35,456 nucleotides of DNA, from assembly GCA_004366205.1 (NCBI GenBank), contig SIRW01000085.1:1-35456 (forward strand). The letters run 5' to 3'. The DNA comes from Actinomycetota bacterium. Its GTDB lineage: Bacteria > Actinomycetota > Acidimicrobiia > Acidimicrobiales > CADCSY01. The first letter of the stretch is position 1. Each line of letters begins with the position of its first letter. Of this stretch, positions 18,793 through 27,699 are shown in pieces. The translations under genes and the position numbers were made by a program. The notes under the pieces are model-generated. The model saw only the letters and a program-made list of their open reading frames with translations, was not told the origin of the DNA and made no database searches.

Positions 18793-19713
18793 ATGGACGC
18801 ACTGACCTACACCCGGGCGACACGGGTCGCCGCTCGGCAGCACGGCCTCCTGACCCTCGACCAGGCCATGGCGGCCGGGCTCTCGGTCGCGCAGGTGCGC
18901 CGGCTGGTCGCCACGGGTGTGTGGCTGGGCGTCCGGCCCGGCGTGTTCGCCGTGTCGGGCACGGTCCCCAGCTGGGAGCAGCAGGTCGCGGCGGCGTGCT
19001 TCGCCGTCCGTGGGCCAGTGGCCGCTTCCCACCTGACGGCAGGGAGGCTCGCGACCCTGCGCGTGCCCGAGCCCGACCGGATCGACCTCATCACACCCGA
19101 TGACCGCCGGCTGCGGGCGCGTGGCGTGCGCCACCACCGCACCGACGTGCTGCCGGACCGCGACATCCGCAGCCTGCGCGGCATCCCCACCACGACGGTC
19201 GCCCGCACCCTCTGCGACCTGAGCGGGCTGCTGTCGGTGCGGCGGCTCGACGCCGCCGTCGTCGACGCCGTACGGCGCGAGCTGGTCGAGCTGCCCGACA
19301 TCCACGCCTGTCACGAGCGATTGGCGCTCGGGTCCGGTCGGCGGCCACACCGGACCATGACGGCGGTGCTCGAGCGCCGGACGCTCGACCTCCACCCGGG
19401 CGACAGCGACTGGGAGCTCTGGGTGGCGGACACGCTCACCGCAGCGGGGTTCGAGCCGGTCCAGCAGCACCGGGTCCGCATCGGCCGTCGGGAGTTCGTT
19501 CTCGACGTGGCCCTGCCGGCCGAGATGATCGACGTCGAGTTCGACGGCTGGGCCGCTCACCGCAACGTCGAGGCCTTCCACGCCGACCGCGAGCGGATGC
19601 GGCTGCTCGCCGCGGCCGGCTGGCGGCTCGTCCCGGTCACCGCCCGCACCACCGCCGCCGAGCTCATCGACGCCGTGGCCGCCCACGTCGCCGCCGCCCA
19701 CCACTCCGCCTGA
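18793..19713 (+). CDS. AbiEi-like/DUF559 protein (PD-(D/E)xK-like C-terminus)
   Basis: This 306-residue protein is of the type often labelled AbiEi-family antitoxin with a DUF559 domain in actinobacteria. Residues 1-60 look like a winged-helix region (ARQHGLLTLDQAMAAGLS, then RRLVATGVWLGVRPGVFAV). The C-terminal domain has a Vsr/PD-(D/E)xK-like pattern: E208 in SDWELWV, D238 in FVLDVALP, E249 and D251 in VEFDGWAAH, then RDRxR-like HADRERMRLLAAAGWRLV. No AbiEii toxin or other partner gene is present, and the real function of this family is not known to me. It is the only + strand gene between the two nuo operons and has two palindromic repeats on each side. No ribosome binding site or clear promoter is visible. 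Confidence 0.8.
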   Translation: MDALTYTRATRVAARQHGLLTLDQAMAAGLSVAQVRRLVATGVWLGVRPGVFAVSGTVPSWEQQVAAACFAVRGPVAASHLTAGRLATLRVPEPDRIDLITPDDRRLRARGVRHHRTDVLPDRDIRSLRGIPTTTVARTLCDLSGLLSVRRLDAAVVDAVRRELVELPDIHACHERLALGSGRRPHRTMTAVLERRTLDLHPGDSDWELWVADTLTAAGFEPVQQHRVRIGRREFVLDVALPAEMIDVEFDGWAAHRNVEAFHADRERMRLLAAAGWRLVPVTARTTAAELIDAVAAHVAAAHHSA

Positions 19714-19753
19714 CCGACGACCCCCCCGGCATCCGCGACCCCCACCACCACCA

Positions 19754-19800
19754 CTTTCCGGACCGCGCGCGCTCGTATGCGACGTCGAGGGTCCGGAAAG
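19754..19800. repeat. Palindromic repeat copy R3
   Basis: 47-base element with perfect 11-base arms CTTTCCGGACC/GGTCCGGAAAG. The loop differs from R1 and R4 by one base. It begins 40 bases after the DUF559 gene stop. Confidence 0.85.
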
Positions 19801-19841
19801 CGGGCGGGCGCCGGGCGCATCCGCGACCTGCGCCGCCACCA

Positions 19842-19888
19842 CTTTCCGGACCGCGCGCGCTCATATGCGACGTCGAGGGTCCGGAAAG
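19842..19888. repeat. Palindromic repeat copy R4
   Basis: 47-base element with perfect 11-base arms and a loop identical to R1. It lies nine bases beyond the nuoN (nuo2) stop, so it would form a hairpin in the 3' end of that transcript. There is no T-run after it, so it is not a typical intrinsic terminator. Confidence 0.85.
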
Positions 19889-19897
19889 CGGGCGGGG

Positions 19898-21445
19898 TCA
19901 GCCGGCGAGGACGAGGAGGGGCGTGGCGTCGCGGGCGAGGTCGACGAGGGGGCCGGGCAGGATGCCGGCGGCGAGGGTGTAGACGACGGCGACGGCGAGG
20001 GTCAGCTTGACGCCGAGGGGGATGGGGGGCCGGACGGGGCGGGGGGCGGGACCGGTCCGGGCGGCCTGCTCGTCGGTCTGGGAGTACATGGTGACGATGA
20101 GGCGCAGGTAGACGAAGGCGGCCACGACGGCGCCGAGCATGGCGGCGACGGCGAGGAGGTAGGTGCCGGCGTCGACGGCGGCGGCGATCACGTAGAACTT
20201 GGCGAAGAACCCGGCGGTGAGCGGGATGCCGGCCTGGGCCATGAGGAACAGCGTGAGCGCCAGGGCGAGCCCGGGCCGGCTGTAGGCCATGCCCCGGTAC
20301 GCGTCGAGGTCGTGGCCCACGTCGCCTCGCCGCGAGACCGTGGTGAGCACGGCGAACATGCCGAGGATCACTACCGCGTAGGTCGCCGAGTAGAAGAGCA
20401 CGGCCACCACGCCCTGGTCGGTGGCGGTCTGCACGGCGACGAGGATGAACCCGGCGTGCACGAGCGACGTGTACGCCAGCGTGCGCTTGAGGTCGGTCTG
20501 CACAGCGGCGAGCACGGCGCCCACGACCAGGGTGAGCACGGCCAGCGCCCCGACGATCGGCTGCCAGTCGAGCTGGTAGCCACCGAAGGTCGAGACGAAC
20601 ACCCGAACCAGTGCGGCGAAGGCGGCCGCCTTGGTGGCGGCGGCCATGAACCCGGTGATCGGCGTGGGGGCGCCCTGGTAGACGTCGGGCACCCAGACGT
20701 GGAACGGCGCGGCGGCCACCTTGAAGCCCAGGCCCACGAGCAGCAGGGCGAAGCCGGCCAGCAGGAGCCCCGTGGACTCGAGCACGTTGCCGGCCAGGAA
20801 GTCGGCGATGCGCGCCAGGTTCGTCGACCCGGTGGCTCCGTAGACGAGAGCGATGCCGTAGAGCAGGAAGGCCGACGAGAACGCGCCCAGCACGAAGTAC
20901 TTCATGGCCGACTCCTGCGACTCGATGCGGCGCAGGTGGTAGCCGGCGAGGACGTACACGGCGATCGAGAGGATCTCGAGGCCGAGGAACAGCACGATCA
21001 GGTCACCGGCCGCGGCCATGACGATGCCGCCCGTGCCGGCGAGGAGGAGCAGGGCGTAGAGCTCGGGACCGTCGAGCCCCTCGCGGCGGAGGTACCCGGC
21101 GCTGGTCATGGCCGTGAGGATCACCGCCACGCAGACCACGACGGTCACGAACACGGTGAAGCCGTCCACGGCGACGGCGCCGGCGACGGCGCTGGAGGGC
21201 CCCCGCTCGGGGTCGGTGACGCGCACCCACACGGCGGCGGCGAGGCCGATGGCGACGAGCGAGGTCACCACGGTGACCGCCGCCCACACCCCTGGAGCCG
21301 GCCGCCACCGCGTGACGCCCACGAGCGTGAGGATCAGCAGCGAGCCGGCCAGCAGCGCGACCGGGGGCGAGATGGCCAGCCAGTCGATGGCCGGTGTGTC
21401 GATGGGGCCGAGCTGCTGGGCCATGACGGCGGGGAGGGTGCTCAC
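19898..21445 (-). CDS. nuoN: NuoN, complex I antiporter-like subunit (nuo2)
   Basis: This 515-residue proton-channel subunit is the last gene of the 14-subunit operon. E157 (FLGLEILSIAVYVLAGY) and K242 (GFKVAAAPFHVWVPD) are present, then VYQGAPTPITGFM and AATKAAAF. GTG 21445 overlaps the nuoM stop (GTGA). Downstream are only the R4 and R3 palindromes and the convergent DUF559 gene, so the operon should end here. Confidence 0.95.
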   Translation of the reverse strand: MSTLPAVMAQQLGPIDTPAIDWLAISPPVALLAGSLLILTLVGVTRWRPAPGVWAAVTVVTSLVAIGLAAAVWVRVTDPERGPSSAVAGAVAVDGFTVFVTVVVCVAVILTAMTSAGYLRREGLDGPELYALLLLAGTGGIVMAAAGDLIVLFLGLEILSIAVYVLAGYHLRRIESQESAMKYFVLGAFSSAFLLYGIALVYGATGSTNLARIADFLAGNVLESTGLLLAGFALLLVGLGFKVAAAPFHVWVPDVYQGAPTPITGFMAAATKAAAFAALVRVFVSTFGGYQLDWQPIVGALAVLTLVVGAVLAAVQTDLKRTLAYTSLVHAGFILVAVQTATDQGVVAVLFYSATYAVVILGMFAVLTTVSRRGDVGHDLDAYRGMAYSRPGLALALTLFLMAQAGIPLTAGFFAKFYVIAAAVDAGTYLLAVAAMLGAVVAAFVYLRLIVTMYSQTDEQAARTGPAPRPVRPPIPLGVKLTLAVAVVYTLAAGILPGPLVDLARDATPLLVLAG

Positions 21446-22974
21446 CGCTCACCTCCGGCGGCAACGGTCGGCTGCTCGTAGTCGGAGTGGGCCTCGACGT
21501 GGGCGACGAGGCGGTCCACCGCCGGCTCGATCCGCTCGAGCACGGGCTTCGGGTACACGCCGAGGAACACGATGAGGACCAGCAACGGCGCCATGACGGC
21601 CCGCTCCCGCCAGGTCAGGTCGAGCATGCCGGCGTTGGCCTCGTCGGGCTCGCCGTGGAACACCCGCTGGTAGGCCCACAGCAGGTAGAGGGCGGCGAGG
21701 ATCACGCCGGCAGCGGCCACGACCGCCCACCAGCGGTAGGTGACGAAGGCACCGAGCAGCACGAGGAACTCGCCGACGAACCCGTTCAGGCCGGGCAGCC
21801 CGATCGACGACAGCATCACGACGGTGAACACGGCGGCCAGGACGGGTGCGGGCTTCTGGAGGCCCCGCAGCTCGCTGATCCGGCGGGTGTGACGGCGCTC
21901 GTAGATCATGCCGACGAGCAGGAACAAGGCACCGGTGGAGATGCCGTGGTTGACCATCTGCAGGATCCCGCCCTGGATCCCCTGCGTGGTGAGGGCGAAG
22001 GTGCCGAGCACGACGAAGCCAAGGTGGGCGACCGACGAGAACGCGACCAGGCGCTTCAGGTCCGCCTGCATGGCGGCCACGACGGCCCCGTAGATGATCC
22101 CGACGACGCCGAGCGTGACCAGGACGGGAGCGAACCAGGCCGTCGCCTCGGGGAACAGGTAGAGCCCGAAGCGCACGAAGCCGTAGGTGCCGACCTTCAG
22201 CATCACGCCGGCCAGCACGACCGAGCCGGCCGTGGGCGCCTGGGTGTGGGCGTCGGGCAGCCACGTGTGGAACGGGAACACCGGCACCTTCACGGCGAAC
22301 GCCAGGGCGAAGGCGGCGAAGAGCCACCGCGCCGTGGTCGGGGCGATGGCCTGGGTCTCGGCGATCACGACCAGGTCGAAGGTCAGCTCGCCCGTGGCCT
22401 GCTGGTGGAGGAAGGCCGTGGCCACCACGCCGACCAGGAACAGCGCGGAGCCGGCGAGCGTGTAGAGGAAGAACTTGAGGGCGGCGTAGACCCGGTCCTC
22501 GTAGCCCCAGCCGGCGATCAGGAAGTAGATCGGCACGATCACCAGCTCGAAGAACACGAAGAACAGCAAGAGGTCGAGCGCCATGAACGCGCCCAGGCAG
22601 CCGGCCTCGAGCAGCAGCAACCAGGCCACGTAGGGCTTGGGGTCGTGCTTGGGTGCGGCGCCGACGAGTGCGATCGGGAACAGCACGCCGGTGAGCACGA
22701 CCAGGAACAGCGAGATGCCGTCGACACCGAGGTACCAGGCGGCGCCCAGGTCGGCGACCCACTCGTGGCGCGACACGAACTGCAGGCCGGCCTCGCCCAG
22801 CTCGAACTGCCAGAGCAGGACGAGCGTGAGGATGCCGGTCCCGGTGCTCGTCGTGAGCCCGACGATGCGGGCGATCTCGCCCCGCGCCCGCGGGGTGAGG
22901 GCGACGGCGACGGCGCCGGCGATCGGCAGCAGCACGATCGTGCTGAGCAGCGGGAACCCGAGGTCGTTCGTCAC
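21442..22974 (-). CDS. nuoM: NuoM, complex I antiporter-like subunit (nuo2)
   Basis: This 510-residue middle proton channel has E143 (FFELVIVPIYFLIAGWG) and K229 (FAVKVPVFPFHTWLPDAH), followed by TQAPTAGSVVLAGVMLKVGTYG split by the usual turn. GTG 22974 overlaps the nuoL stop. Length is normal; the C-terminus adds about 20 polar residues. Confidence 0.95.
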   Translation of the reverse strand: MTNDLGFPLLSTIVLLPIAGAVAVALTPRARGEIARIVGLTTSTGTGILTLVLLWQFELGEAGLQFVSRHEWVADLGAAWYLGVDGISLFLVVLTGVLFPIALVGAAPKHDPKPYVAWLLLLEAGCLGAFMALDLLLFFVFFELVIVPIYFLIAGWGYEDRVYAALKFFLYTLAGSALFLVGVVATAFLHQQATGELTFDLVVIAETQAIAPTTARWLFAAFALAFAVKVPVFPFHTWLPDAHTQAPTAGSVVLAGVMLKVGTYGFVRFGLYLFPEATAWFAPVLVTLGVVGIIYGAVVAAMQADLKRLVAFSSVAHLGFVVLGTFALTTQGIQGGILQMVNHGISTGALFLLVGMIYERRHTRRISELRGLQKPAPVLAAVFTVVMLSSIGLPGLNGFVGEFLVLLGAFVTYRWWAVVAAAGVILAALYLLWAYQRVFHGEPDEANAGMLDLTWRERAVMAPLLVLIVFLGVYPKPVLERIEPAVDRLVAHVEAHSDYEQPTVAAGGER

Positions 22975-24986
22975 AGGCCCGCCCTCAGGAGGAACCAGCC
23001 GAGCAGCAGGACGGCCCCCGCGGCGATGCCGAGGGCGTAGGTGCGCACGAAGCCGGTCTGCACGTGCCGCAATCGGCTCCCGCCCGCCCGGATCAGGGCG
23101 CCCACGCCGTTGACGGCGCCGTCGATGCCCTGGGCGTCGACGCGCTCGGCGAGCACCGTGGCGCCGGCGCGGCCGGGGCCGCCGAAGAACGCGGCGAGGC
23201 CCTCGTCGACGTACCACGCCCGTCGCAGCAGCTCGGGCTCGACCCGTTCGGGTGCGACCCGCTCCTTCAGGTACACGGCGCAGGCGGCGGCGATGCCGGC
23301 GGCGGCCACGGCGACGGCGATGCCGGCGACGACCAGCTTCAGCAGCCCCCCCGCCTCGAGGTGGTGGAGGTTCTCGCCGAAGACCGGCTCGAGGAAGTGC
23401 TCGAGGAAGTGCAGGTCCTTGGCGAACGGCAGGTTCAGGGCCCCGCCCACGGTGGCGAGCACGGCGAGCACGACGAGCGGCACGAGCATGATGGCCGGCG
23501 ACTCGTGGGGCTCGTCGTGGGGGTCGGCCCGGTGCCCACCCACCGTCGCCAGCTCGTCGGCGGCGGGGGTGCGCTCGGGCTCGCTGCCCGGTTCGACCTC
23601 GGCGTCGGCCTGCGCCCCGGCGGCCGGGTCGGGCTGGGCCGACACCAGCTCGGCGGGCTCCCGCCAGCGCTCCTCCCCGAAGAAGACGAGCAGCACCTGG
23701 CGGGTCATGTAGTAGGCGGTGAGCAGGGCGGCGACCAGCGCCAGCACGAACAGCACGGGGTTGACCTCGAGGGCGTTGATGAGGATCTCATCCTTCGACC
23801 AGAACCCCGAGAAGGGGGGCACGCCCGCGATGGCCAGCCAGCCGATTATGAACACGCCGGCCGTGACGGGCATGTACCGGCGCACGCCACCCATGCGGGC
23901 CATGTCCTGCTCGTCGTGCAGGCCGTGCATGACCGAGCCGGCCCCGAGGAACAGCAGCGCCTTGAAGAAGGCGTGGGTGACCATGTGGAAGATCGCCGCC
24001 ACGTAGGCGCCCACGCCGACGGCCAGGAACATGAAGCCGAGCTGCGAAACGGTGGAGTAGGCGAGGACCTTCTTGATGTCGCGCTGGGCCACGGCGGCGA
24101 GGGCGGCGAACAGGGCGGTGGCCACGCCGACGGCGGCGATGACGGTGAGCACCCACTCGGCCTGGGCGAGGACCGGGTTGATGCGGGCCATGAGGTACAC
24201 GCCGGAGGTGACCATCGTGGCGGCGTGGATGAGCGCCGAGACCGGTGTCGGGCCCTCCATGGCGTCGGGGAGCCACACGTAGAGCGGCAGCTGGGCCGAC
24301 TTGCCGGCCGCACCCACGAACAGCAGCAGGGCGATGCCGGCGGCCGTGGCCTCGGCGAGCTGCTCGGCGCCCTCGAAGATCTCGGTGTAGGTCAAGGTGC
24401 CGAGCGACACGAACGCCAGGAACATGGCGACCATGAAGCCCCAGTCGCCGATGCGGTTGGTGACGAACGCCTTCTTGCCGGCCACCGCGGCGCTCTCGCG
24501 GGTGAACCAGAAGCTGATCAGCAGGTACGAGCACGCCCCCACGCCCTCCCACCCCAGGAACGTGAGCAGGAGGTTGTCGCCCAGCACGAGCACGAGCATC
24601 GAGGCGGCGAATGCGTTCAGGTACAGGAAGAACTGGTGGAACCGCTCGTCGCCGTGCATGTAGCCGATCGAGTAGAGGTGGATCAGCGAGCCCACGCCGG
24701 TGATGAACAGCACCATCGTCATCGACAGCGGGTCGACGAGGAAGCCGACGTCGACCGAGAACCCGCCCGCGGGTACCCACGTGTAGAGCGTCTGGACGAA
24801 CTGGCGGTCGTCCCCGGGCCGCTCGAGCAGGCCGAGCAGCACGACGAGGGCGGTGAGGAACGAGCCGGCCATCGCTCCGGTGGCGACCCAGCCGGCGTAG
24901 GGCTCACCGAACCGGCGCCCGAACGCGAGGAGCAGCAGGACGCCGGCCAGCGGCAGCGCGGGGATGAGCCAGGTCGCCTCGAGCAC
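22971..24986 (-). CDS. nuoL: NuoL, complex I distal antiporter-like subunit (nuo2)
   Basis: This 671-residue distal channel subunit has E147 (FLGWEGVGACSYLLI) and K229 (GAAGKSAQLPLYVWLPDAM), then GPTPVSALIHAATMV and FWSKDEIL. Residues about 440-495 are an extra Pro/Ala/Glu-rich, His-containing cytoplasmic-type loop not seen in the nuo1 copy. GTG 24986 lies ten bases after the nuoK stop, one of only two nuo2 junctions without overlap. Confidence 0.95.
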   Translation of the reverse strand: MLEATWLIPALPLAGVLLLLAFGRRFGEPYAGWVATGAMAGSFLTALVVLLGLLERPGDDRQFVQTLYTWVPAGGFSVDVGFLVDPLSMTMVLFITGVGSLIHLYSIGYMHGDERFHQFFLYLNAFAASMLVLVLGDNLLLTFLGWEGVGACSYLLISFWFTRESAAVAGKKAFVTNRIGDWGFMVAMFLAFVSLGTLTYTEIFEGAEQLAEATAAGIALLLFVGAAGKSAQLPLYVWLPDAMEGPTPVSALIHAATMVTSGVYLMARINPVLAQAEWVLTVIAAVGVATALFAALAAVAQRDIKKVLAYSTVSQLGFMFLAVGVGAYVAAIFHMVTHAFFKALLFLGAGSVMHGLHDEQDMARMGGVRRYMPVTAGVFIIGWLAIAGVPPFSGFWSKDEILINALEVNPVLFVLALVAALLTAYYMTRQVLLVFFGEERWREPAELVSAQPDPAAGAQADAEVEPGSEPERTPAADELATVGGHRADPHDEPHESPAIMLVPLVVLAVLATVGGALNLPFAKDLHFLEHFLEPVFGENLHHLEAGGLLKLVVAGIAVAVAAAGIAAACAVYLKERVAPERVEPELLRRAWYVDEGLAAFFGGPGRAGATVLAERVDAQGIDGAVNGVGALIRAGGSRLRHVQTGFVRTYALGIAAGAVLLLGWFLLRAGL

Positions 24987-24996
24987 CGTGTCCCCC

Positions 24997-25302
24997 TCAG
25001 CCCTTCAGCAGCGCGATGTCGTCGGCGGTCGCGCCGGGGCGCCGCCTGAGGATGGCCACGATGATGCCCAGGCCGACGACCACCTCGGCGGCGGCGACCA
25101 CCAGGACGAAGAACACGACCACCTGCCCGCCGATGTCGTTGAGCATGCGGGCGAAGGTGACGAACGTGAGGTTGACGGCGTTGAGCATGAGCTCGACGCA
25201 CATGAACATCACGAGCGGGTTGCGGCGCACCAGGAGCCCGAGAGCGCCGATCGTGAACAGCATGGCGCTCAGGACCAGGTACCAGCTCGGCTCGACGCTC
25301 AC
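24997..25302 (-). CDS. nuoK: NuoK, small complex I membrane subunit (nuo2)
   Basis: This 101-residue, three-helix subunit has the two conserved glutamates E37 ([12 protein letters not shown]) and E73 ([11 protein letters not shown]). GTG 25302 overlaps the nuoJ stop as GTGA. It ends DDIALLKG, typical of actinobacterial copies. Confidence 0.94.
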   Translation of the reverse strand: MSVEPSWYLVLSAMLFTIGALGLLVRRNPLVMFMCVELMLNAVNLTFVTFARMLNDIGGQVVVFFVLVVAAAEVVVGLGIIVAILRRRPGATADDIALLKG

Positions 25303-25871
25303 CGGTCCTCCCCTCGCTCGGCGGGTTCCCCCTTGAAGTGGCGGGCGGGCCGGGGGTCGCGGGGCTTGCGGGCCAGCAGCACGGCGCCGATCACGGCGAT
25401 CACCAGCAGCACCGAGGTGGCCTCGAAGGCGAAGACGTAGTCGGTGAACAGGGCCTCGGCGAGCTTCTCGATGTTGCTGCCGGGACCGTCGAGCTCGCCG
25501 TGCACCGAGCGGGCGCCGAGGCTCACCTGGGCGGCCCGAACCCCGAGCACGACGATGAAGCCGAGCCCGATCACCGCCACGACGGCGGCAGCCGGCCGTT
25601 GCCCGCCGAGCGGCTCGCGCTCGAGGTCCTCGGCCCGGTCGACGCCGAGCAGCATGATGACGAACAGGAAGAGCACGACGATGGCGCCGGCGTAGACGAT
25701 CACCTGGACGGCCGCGAGGAAGTGCGCCTCCTGGGCGACGAAGAGCACGGCGACGCCGAACAGCGTCATGACCAGCATCAACGCCGAGTGGACGGGGTTG
25801 CGCGCCAGGATCACGCCGAGGGCGCCAGCCAGCACGATGACGGCGGACACGAGAAACACCGTGGTCTCCAT
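25299..25871 (-). CDS. nuoJ: NuoJ, complex I membrane subunit (nuo2)
   Basis: This 190-residue subunit has five hydrophobic segments. The third helix [21 protein letters not shown] is intact. The ATG at 25871 overlaps the nuoI stop (TGATG) and matches the family N-terminus METTVFLVS; an open frame upstream is not used. A charged C-terminal tail ([14 protein letters not shown]) follows the last helix. Confidence 0.94.
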   Translation of the reverse strand: METTVFLVSAVIVLAGALGVILARNPVHSALMLVMTLFGVAVLFVAQEAHFLAAVQVIVYAGAIVVLFLFVIMLLGVDRAEDLEREPLGGQRPAAAVVAVIGLGFIVVLGVRAAQVSLGARSVHGELDGPGSNIEKLAEALFTDYVFAFEATSVLLVIAVIGAVLLARKPRDPRPARHFKGEPAERGEDR

Positions 25872-26482
25872 CAGCCCTCCTCCTCCGATGGATCCGCGGC
25901 CTCCTGCGGCGGCTCGGGTGCCCGCACGCCATAGCCCAGCTCGCCCGACCACTGGACCTCACCGGTCCAGCGGTGGTCGCCCGCGGGGGCGGTGGCCCGC
26001 ATCCAGCCCGAGGTGAGCGCGTCCTCGCCGGGTCGCCAGTCCTCCCACGGGAGCTGCCGGGGCCGGCCGTCGTCGCCGACGAGCAGCTCGGCTCGGGTGT
26101 AGATGGCGTCGTCGCGGTTGGTGAAGGAGAACTCGAACAGCTTCGACTCGGTGATGGCCTCGGTGGGGCAGGCCTCCACGCACAGGTCGCAGTGGATGCA
26201 GCGCAGGTAGTTGATCTCGTAGACGAACCCGTAGCGCTCGCCCGGCGACACCGGGTCGTCGGGCGGGTTGTCGGCGCCGCGCACGTAGATGCAGCGGGCC
26301 GGGCACACCCCGGCGCACAGCTCGCAGCCGATGCACTTCTCCATGCCGTCCTCGTAGCGGTTGAGGACGTGGCGGCCGTGCAGGCGCTCGACCTTGGGCC
26401 GCTTCTCCTCGGGGTACTGCCCGGTGATGCGCGGCCGGAACATCTGGCGGAAGGTGACCCAGAAGCCCTCGAGGTAGCCCAT
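25871..26482 (-). CDS. nuoI: NuoI, 2x[4Fe-4S] subunit (nuo2)
   Basis: This 203-residue subunit carries clusters N6a and N6b: C50, C53, C56, C60 ([12 protein letters not shown]) and C95, C98, C101, C105 ([12 protein letters not shown]). The loop between them is acidic and Pro-rich ([13 protein letters not shown]), unlike the basic loop of the nuo1 copy. A long C-terminal region rich in Trp and Glu is typical of actinobacterial NuoI. The ATG overlaps the nuoH stop. Confidence 0.95.
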   Translation of the reverse strand: MGYLEGFWVTFRQMFRPRITGQYPEEKRPKVERLHGRHVLNRYEDGMEKCIGCELCAGVCPARCIYVRGADNPPDDPVSPGERYGFVYEINYLRCIHCDLCVEACPTEAITESKLFEFSFTNRDDAIYTRAELLVGDDGRPRQLPWEDWRPGEDALTSGWMRATAPAGDHRWTGEVQWSGELGYGVRAPEPPQEAADPSEEEG

Positions 26483-27699
26483 CAGGCCTCCACCTGCCGC
26501 TCGGTGACCTCGCCCAGGATCTCGCCGCTGCGGTGCACGGCCTGGCCGGTGCGCACGGCGGCGAGCAGCAGCCCGGCGGCCGCGAGCAGGCCGGCGACGG
26601 CGACGGCCAGCACGGCGAACACGTTCCAGTCCTGCACCTGGGCGACGCGGATGGCCGCCAGCACCATGAGCCAGCCCAGCGACAGCGGGATCAGCAGCTT
26701 CCAGCCCAGGTCCATCAGCTGGTCGTAGCGGAAGCGGGGCAGCGTGGCCCGCAGCCACACGAACAGGAAGAGGAACACGAAGAGCTTGAGCAGGAACCAC
26801 ACGGGTGGCCACAGCCACTCCGGGCCGAACAGGATCGGCCCCCGGGGGCCGCCCAGGAAGAGGGTCACGACGATGGCCGCCATCGTCACGGTGTTCATGA
26901 ACTCGGCCAGGAAGAACAGGGCGAAGCGGATCGAGGAGTACTCGGTGTGGAAGCCCCCCACGAGCTCCTGCTCGGCCTCGACGAGGTCGAACGGTGGGCG
27001 GTTCAGCTCGGCGGTGCCGGCGAGCAGGAACACCACGAAGGGCACCACGACGACCACGAAGAGGTTCCACTCCCACGGCGCCGTGCCCTGCATGGCCACG
27101 ATGGTGTTGGTCGACAGCGACCCCGCCATGAGCACCACCGACGCCACCGCCAGCGAGAGCGCGGCCTCGTAGGAGACCATCTGGGCCGAGGCCCGCACCG
27201 AGCCGAGCAGCGGGTACTTCGAGCCCGACGACCAGCCCGCCAGCATGACGCCGTACACCGCCACCGACGACATGGCGAGCAGCACGAGGATGCCGATGGG
27301 GGGGTCGGCGACCTGCAGGAAGGTCTCCCGCCCGAAGATCGTCACCGTGCCCGGCCGGTCGCCCTCGAACACCCCGCCGATGGGCACGATCGTGAACGTG
27401 AGGAAGGCGGGGACCAGCGAGAGGTAGGGAGCCAGCTTGAAGACCACCCGGTCGGCGCGGTCGGGGATCAGGTCCTCCTTGAAGAACAGCTTGATGCCGT
27501 CGGCGAGCGTCTGGAGGATGCCCCAGGGGCCGGCCCGGTTCGGTCCGATGCGGTTCTGCATGTCGCCGATGAGCTTGCGCTCGAACCAGATCATGAACAG
27601 CACCGACACCATCAACAGGGCGAAGGCCACGACGACCTTGCCGATGACGATGAGCACCACCGTCAGGTCGACGCCCTCGGCGAAGAGCGGGTCGCCCAT
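26482..27699 (-). CDS. nuoH: NuoH, quinone-channel membrane subunit (nuo2)
   Basis: This 405-residue subunit has canonical NADH-type motifs: RIGPNRAGPWGILQ, LADGIKLFFKEDLIP, and AELNRPPFDLVEAEQELVGG followed by FHTEYSSIRF. The C-terminus adds about 50 residues, including one more hydrophobic stretch and a polar tail. ATG 27699 overlaps the nuoG stop as TGATG. It differs clearly from the nuo1 NuoH, so the two operons are not a recent duplication. Confidence 0.95.
   Translation of the reverse strand: MGDPLFAEGVDLTVVLIVIGKVVVAFALLMVSVLFMIWFERKLIGDMQNRIGPNRAGPWGILQTLADGIKLFFKEDLIPDRADRVVFKLAPYLSLVPAFLTFTIVPIGGVFEGDRPGTVTIFGRETFLQVADPPIGILVLLAMSSVAVYGVMLAGWSSGSKYPLLGSVRASAQMVSYEAALSLAVASVVLMAGSLSTNTIVAMQGTAPWEWNLFVVVVVPFVVFLLAGTAELNRPPFDLVEAEQELVGGFHTEYSSIRFALFFLAEFMNTVTMAAIVVTLFLGGPRGPILFGPEWLWPPVWFLLKLFVFLFLFVWLRATLPRFRYDQLMDLGWKLLIPLSLGWLMVLAAIRVAQVQDWNVFAVLAVAVAGLLAAAGLLLAAVRTGQAVHRSGEILGEVTERQVEA

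Noticed and set aside
18793-19713. AbiE toxin-antitoxin pair
   Set aside because: No AbiEii nucleotidyltransferase gene lies next to it; both neighbours are nuo operons on the opposite strand.
18592-19888. CRISPR array
   Set aside because: Only four palindromes at uneven distances, split by a gene, with no regular spacers and no cas genes.
19842-19888. Intrinsic terminator of nuo2
   Set aside because: A good stem exists but the loop is 25 bases and no T-run follows on either strand.
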